Below, piece after piece: positions 24,541 to 27,894 of a DNA stretch of 27,894 bases (its first letter is position 1; every line of letters starts with the position of its first letter). This DNA is from VAZQ01 sp050179645 (GTDB lineage: Bacteria > Pseudomonadota > Alphaproteobacteria > Rhizobiales > Xanthobacteraceae), in contig JBFXEX010000080.1 in NCBI GenBank assembly GCA_050179645.1, forward strand, positions 1-27,894, in the 5' to 3' direction. Made by a program: the position numbers and the translations under genes. The notes under the pieces were generated by a model. That model had not been told where the DNA came from. It ran no database searches and saw only the letters and a program-made list of their open reading frames with translations.

Positions 24541-25464
24541 TCAGCGCTCCCCCGTGCGGACTTCCATCTGCTGGTAGACCACGATCGGAACGACCAGGAG
24601 GGCGAGCAGCACGGCTGCCACCGCGGAAGCGACCGGCCAGTCCTTGTTCTGGAAGAATTCGGTCCACAGCGTCTGGCCGATCATGACGTTCTGCGAGCCG
24701 CCGAGCAGATCGGGAATCACGAATTCGCCGACGATCGGGATGAAGCACAGCAGCGCGCCGGCGGCGACGCCGGGGATCGCTAGCGGCAGGGTCACCAGCC
24801 AGAACGCCTTCCAGCGCGGGCAGCCGAGATCGGCGGCGGCTTCGAGCAAGGTCGCGTCCAGCTTTTCCAAGCTGGCGTAGACCGGCAACACCATGAACGG
24901 CAGATACGAATAGACGATGCCGATATAGACGGCGGTGTCGGTGGCCAGCCAGACGGGCGGCGTGTCGACCAGGCCGAGGCCCATAAGCACCTGATTCAAC
25001 GGGCCTTCCCGCTGCAAAATGTTGGTCCAGGCGTAGATGCGGATAAGGAAGGAGGTCCAGAACGGCAGCACCACCAGCATGAACAGGATCGGCTGCCAGC
25101 GGCGGGGCGAACGGGCGATGCCGTAGGCCAGCGGAATGCCGATCGCGAGCAAAGTCAGCGTGGAAACCGCTGCAACTTCAAGGCTCTTGAGATACGAGGC
25201 GAGATAGAGCCAGTCGGTGCCGATGAAGCGGTAATTGTCCAGCGACAGGGCCGCCAGGAACCGGCTAAGCCCTTCAAGCCCTTCGGAAAAATCGAACACC
25301 GGGGTGTAGGGCGGCTGCGCGATGGCGGTCTGCGACAGGCTGATCTTGAACACGATCAGGAACGGCACCAGGAAGAACACCACGAGCCAGAGAAGCGGAA
25401 TGCCGATCACCAGCCGCCGGCCCCAGCCGCCGCGACCGCCCTGCCCGCCCCCGTCTGCGCTCAT
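24541..25464 (-). CDS. potH: Spermidine/putrescine-type ABC transporter permease PotH
   Basis: The 307-residue protein has a Gly-rich N-terminus, then the PotB/PotH pattern: first membrane helix LLWLVVFFLVPFLIVFKISLS, six segments in total, and the EAA loop EAAADLGCPRWKAFWLVTLP. FIPIVGEFVIPDLLGG and MIGQTLWTEFFQNKDWP near the C-terminus are hallmarks of this permease type. The ATG at 25464 is chosen because AGAGGGG lies eight bases upstream. The open frame continues 87 codons further upstream, but those codons only read through the palindromic repeat at 25596-25672. The stop is three bases before the potI start. Confidence 0.94.
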   Translation of the reverse strand: MSADGGGQGGRGGWGRRLVIGIPLLWLVVFFLVPFLIVFKISLSQTAIAQPPYTPVFDFSEGLEGLSRFLAALSLDNYRFIGTDWLYLASYLKSLEVAAVSTLTLLAIGIPLAYGIARSPRRWQPILFMLVVLPFWTSFLIRIYAWTNILQREGPLNQVLMGLGLVDTPPVWLATDTAVYIGIVYSYLPFMVLPVYASLEKLDATLLEAAADLGCPRWKAFWLVTLPLAIPGVAAGALLCFIPIVGEFVIPDLLGGSQNVMIGQTLWTEFFQNKDWPVASAVAAVLLALLVVPIVVYQQMEVRTGER

Positions 25465-25595
25465 GTTCGCCCCTCTTCCCGTCGTCTTCGCCTGCGGCAT
25501 CGCTCGCTTCGCGCCTCTTCCCGCCGTCTTCCCAGACCTTCTGCGGCCCGCAGCCGCAGACGCCTCGTTTGAGTTAATGCAAACTCTATCCCCGC

Positions 25596-25672
25596 TCGTT
25601 CCCGCGCAAGCGGGAACCCAGAGCCAAGCATTCGGAGTTCGTAATCCTGGGTCCCCGCTTGCGCGGGGACGA
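25596..25672. repeat. REP/BIME-like double palindrome between potG and potH
   Basis: Two 25-base arms (25596-25620 and 25648-25672) are inverted copies matching at 23 of 25 positions, with a 27-base spacer. Each arm is itself a hairpin with a perfect 8-pair stem: GTTCCCGC/GCGGGAAC with loop GCAA (25598-25617) and GTCCCCGC/GCGGGGAC with loop TTGC (25651-25670). The layout is that of repeated extragenic palindromes found in many copies in Bradyrhizobium-type genomes. It lies in the 244-bp gap inside the pot operon and would be transcribed with it. Confidence 0.85.
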
Positions 25673-25708
25673 ACGGAGAAAGCTGCGTTTCCCTCGAAGG
25701 GACTTACC

Positions 25709-26860
25709 CTACCGCGCCAAAACAACTCCGGCGTCGTCCGCGAAGGTCAGCCAGACCCGGCTCGCCACCCGGATCGGCTGGTCGACCTGGCGGCGGACGT
25801 TGGCGAGCGTCGCCTTGATCGCCGTGCCGTCGTCGAGCCGCACCTGGTAGACCGAGAGATCGCCGAGATAGCCGATGCCGGTCACCTGCCCGGCCACGCA
25901 GTTCCCGCTCGCGGCTTCGGGCGGCGCGAGCGCAACGTCGATCTTCTCGGGCCGCAGCGCGACCCACACCGTCGCTCCCACGTTCGCCTCCGCGCACGGC
26001 GCCGCGCGCACCACACCGGCGGACGTCTCGACCACGGTCGCGACGGCACCGCTTTCGCGCACGCGACCCTCCAGCAGATTTACCTCGCCGATGAAGTCCG
26101 CGACCCAGCGCGAGTTCGGCTGCTCGTACATGTCATGGGGTGGCGCGACCTGCACCAGCTTGCCGTGGTTCATCACGCCGATGCGGCTCGCGACCGTCAT
26201 CGCCTCCTCCTGGTCGTGGGTGACGATGACGAAGGTCATGCCGAGCTCGCGCTGCAGCCGCATCAGCTCGAACTGCGTCTCGCCGCGCAACTTCTTGTCG
26301 AGCGCCGCCATCGGCTCGTCGAGCAGCAGCACGCGCGGCCGCTTGGCGAGCGAGCGCGCGAGCGCGACGCGCTGGCGCTGACCGCCGGAGAGCTGGTGCG
26401 GCTTGCGCGCGCCGAGCCCGTCGAGCCGAACGAGCGCCAGCATCTCCTCGACGCGGCGCGCAATCTCGTCCCGCGGCATGCGGTCCTGCTTGAGGCCGAA
26501 GGCGATGTTGCCCGCGACGGTGAGATGCGGGAACAGCGCGTAGCTCTGGAACATCATGTTGACGGGCCGGCGGTGCGGCGGCACGCGCGCTATGTCCTCG
26601 CCATCGAGCAGGATGCGCCCTTCGTCCGGCGTCTCGAAACCAGCAAGGAGACGGAGCAGCGTGGTCTTGCCGCAGCCCGACGGCCCGAGCAGCGCGAAGA
26701 ACTCGCGCTCGAAAATGTCGAGCGTCACGCCATCGACCGCAACGATCCCGCCGAAGCTCTTGCGCACGCCCTCGAACCGAACGAGCGGCCGCGCGCCGGG
26801 CTGCGCCCACGGCGGCGGCGCGCGCTCCGGCATGTTCGGCTCATCCAGCGCTTCCGCCAT
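25709..26860 (-). CDS. potG: Spermidine/putrescine-type ABC transporter ATPase PotG
   Basis: The 383-residue protein is an ABC importer ATPase with Walker A GPSGCGKTT (residues 59-67), Q loop in MMFQSYALFPH (about 102-112), signature LSGGQ (157-161), Walker B VLLLDEP (177-183) and switch histidine H215 in THDQEEA. After about residue 250 comes a C-terminal TOBE-type regulatory domain (ALRPEKIDVA, then GIGYLGDLSVYQVRLDDG). It energises the PotH/PotI permease pair. The ATG at 26860 has a G-rich stretch just upstream. It is the first gene of the minus-strand run and is separated from potH by a palindromic repeat. No potF-type binding protein gene precedes it; the 532 bp upstream hold only a gene relic of another family. 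Confidence 0.94.
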   Translation of the reverse strand: MAEALDEPNMPERAPPPWAQPGARPLVRFEGVRKSFGGIVAVDGVTLDIFEREFFALLGPSGCGKTTLLRLLAGFETPDEGRILLDGEDIARVPPHRRPVNMMFQSYALFPHLTVAGNIAFGLKQDRMPRDEIARRVEEMLALVRLDGLGARKPHQLSGGQRQRVALARSLAKRPRVLLLDEPMAALDKKLRGETQFELMRLQRELGMTFVIVTHDQEEAMTVASRIGVMNHGKLVQVAPPHDMYEQPNSRWVADFIGEVNLLEGRVRESGAVATVVETSAGVVRAAPCAEANVGATVWVALRPEKIDVALAPPEAASGNCVAGQVTGIGYLGDLSVYQVRLDDGTAIKATLANVRRQVDQPIRVASRVWLTFADDAGVVLAR

Positions 26861-27055
26861 TCAAGGGCCCCCGTCTCCCAGCGTCCGTGTTGTAGCGCAG
26901 AATTGGGCGGATGTGATGGTGGGTTCGGCGGGACGGCCGGCCCGACGGCCTGCGCAACGAGGCGTGTCAGGTTGGTTCATGTCCGGTTTCTAAAAAGCGG
27001 ACGTACAGGCAAATTAGCTCATCCGTTCTCGGCCGCGATTGAACCCCGCTGCGGA
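26861..27055. other. Non-coding stretch upstream of potG
   Basis: No credible gene is seen on either strand. A short inverted repeat GTCCG/CGGAC is at 26981-26985 and 26998-27002, and a related GCGGACAT occurs near 27052. The region must hold the potG promoter on the minus strand, but I see no convincing -35/-10 pair. Confidence 0.5.
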
Positions 27056-27145
27056 CATGGACGGCTTGGAATTGTTGCGGCGAGAGTACTCGGCCTCGAA
27101 TTGCCCTTGCTTCTACAGCAGCGCGCCGACGAGGTGATTGAGTAA
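27056..27145 (+). pseudogene. C-terminal relic of a COG2984-type ABC substrate-binding protein
   Basis: The plus frame ending with TAA at 27143-27145 reads AARVLGLELPLLLQQRADEVIE at its end. This matches the very conserved C-terminus of the COG2984 / ABC_sub_bind family (A-x-A-L-G-L-x-x-P-x-x-L-L-x-R-A-D-E-V-I-E-stop). The sequence upstream in this frame is not family-like, and no start or binding domain precedes it, so only about the last 25-30 codons survive. An intact member of the same family begins 247 bases downstream on the same strand, which suggests an earlier tandem copy or a recombination scar. Confidence 0.6.
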
Positions 27146-27392
27146 TGCTGCGTATGCTCACGGCCGATTTTAGCCTTCAGCGACACGCTGCGGCGCGACT
27201 TCGGTCGCTTTCCGGCGAAGCAGACACTTGCAGACGGACGCTTTAGGCAACCAACTGGACGCTGCTGCCCCAGTGCGGAAGTGACATGTCCTCGATCACC
27301 TCGTCGGCGCCATGCGCGTCAGATCTTATCCAGACAACCAGCCTTCAAAACGTGCTACTGTTGCCCTCAACTCCACTGGTGTGACCGCGCAA
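27146..27392. other. Leader region of the right-end ABC binding protein gene
   Basis: This stretch has no credible gene. It should hold the promoter of the gene starting at 27393, but I do not see a convincing sigma-70 pair or strong ribosome-binding site. The start-proximal bases are AT-richer than the rest. Confidence 0.4.
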
Positions 27393-27894
27393 ATGACCAT
27401 CACCGTCGGGCGACGAGAGTTCATGGTTGCAATCGGCGGCGCGGTAGGGTGGCCAATCACCGCAGGGGCTCAGGTCCCGAGCCGAAAGCCGCGGATCGGC
27501 TATCTCTTTTCCTTTAAGCAAGAGGAGGGCAAACAACTCTGGGAAGCCTGCCGCCAAGGATTGCACGAACTCGGGTACGTCGAAGGTTCGAACATAGCGA
27601 TTGAAGTGCGATGGGCGGACGGACGGTACGAACGATTGCCCGCGCTCGTGGCTGAACTCATCAGGCTCAAGGTTGACATCATCGTAGTCGCGGCGACGCC
27701 GGGCAGCTTGGCGGTGAAATCCGCAACCAACACCATCCCGGTGGTAATCGTAGCGGTGTCCGACCCGACGCGCATCGGACTGGTTGCAAGCCTTGTCCGG
27801 CCCGGTGGCAACATCACTGGATTGTCGCTGCTCACGCCGGAGCTCAGTGGGAAGCGGCTGCAATTGCTCGTGGAAATAGCTCCAAAGACCAACC
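27393..27894 (+). CDS. ABC transporter substrate-binding protein, COG2984 type (5' part, runs off window)
   Basis: The frame is open from the ATG at 27393 to the window end (167 residues). It begins with a twin-arginine-like signal: RREF at residues 7-10, a hydrophobic stretch, and a GAQ cut region near residue 26. The mature part reads RIGYLFSF, then LWEACRQGLHELGYVEGSNIAIEVRWADGRYERLPALVAEL, IIVVAATPGSLAVKSATNTIPVVIV and LVASLVRPGGNITGLS, all typical of the ABC_sub_bind family related to the TrpX/YtfQ-like periplasmic fold. Bradyrhizobium-type genomes carry many of these; ligands are mostly unknown. The 3' part and any permease or ATPase partners lie outside the window. A C-terminal relic of the same family lies just upstream. 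Confidence 0.92.
   Translation, partial: MTITVGRREFMVAIGGAVGWPITAGAQVPSRKPRIGYLFSFKQEEGKQLWEACRQGLHELGYVEGSNIAIEVRWADGRYERLPALVAELIRLKVDIIVVAATPGSLAVKSATNTIPVVIVAVSDPTRIGLVASLVRPGGNITGLSLLTPELSGKRLQLLVEIAPKTN

Noticed and set aside
25322..27145. A 607-codon plus-strand frame opposite potG and potH
   Set aside because: Most of it is antisense shadow. Only its last 25 or so codons look like real protein, and these are reported separately as a COG2984 relic.
1..27894. CRISPR arrays, insertion sequences, prophage or attachment sites
   Set aside because: No regularly spaced direct repeats, transposase or integrase reading frames, or terminal inverted repeats were found. The single tRNA gene has no integrase or duplicated 3' end next to it.

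Overview
The window reads as chromosome of a high-GC alphaproteobacterium in the Bradyrhizobium / Rhodopseudomonas group (Nitrobacteraceae). The pointers are an hpnBCDE-shc hopanoid cluster, tandem phasin genes, a tRNA-His with A73 and no encoded G-1, a PdhS-type cytoplasmic histidine kinase, a D-tartrate-dehydratase-like enolase of the kind characterised in Bradyrhizobium japonicum, Irr-box-like sites before an iron transport gene, and a paired-hairpin intergenic repeat. This placement is from recognition of families, not from a database search.

Layout. (1) 1-531: the 3' part of an erythromycin-esterase-family gene, convergent with the hopanoid genes. (2) 562-6676, minus strand: hpnB-hpnC-hpnD-hpnE-shc, tightly packed with overlapping or nearly overlapping ends. 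Together they take farnesyl diphosphate to squalene (HpnD, HpnC, HpnE) and then to hopene (Shc). A prenyl diphosphate synthase (6835-7794), which would supply farnesyl diphosphate, is transcribed divergently from a shared 158-bp promoter region. (3) 7845-7921: tRNA-His. (4) 8062-9236: two phasin genes with a rho-independent terminator, promoters and a candidate PhaR operator. (5) 9348-16804: single genes on the plus strand: tartrate-dehydratase-like enolase, multi-PAS histidine kinase, secreted Cys-type sulfatase and a secreted DUF1194/vWA-like protein. (6) 17062-19986: ferric iron ABC importer binding protein and fused-type permease, without an adjacent ATPase. (7) 20118-21496: 3-oxoacid CoA-transferase subunits A and B. 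(8) 21685-23697: AsmA-family envelope protein, convergent with (9) 23713-26860, minus strand: spermidine/putrescine-type importer potG-potH-potI, with a REP/BIME-like double hairpin between potG and potH and no adjacent potF. (10) 26861-27894: about 530 bp without an intact gene that carries the C-terminal relic of a COG2984-type ABC substrate-binding protein, followed by the start of an intact member of the same family that runs off the window.

Most of the window is ordinary core and accessory metabolism. I found no convincing new multi-gene system. The points most worth checking are regulatory or evolutionary: the paired Irr-like boxes before fbpA, the paired TGC-N3-GCA operator before the first phasin, the tRNA-His identity change, the COG2984 relic next to an intact copy, and the palindromic repeat inside the pot operon.
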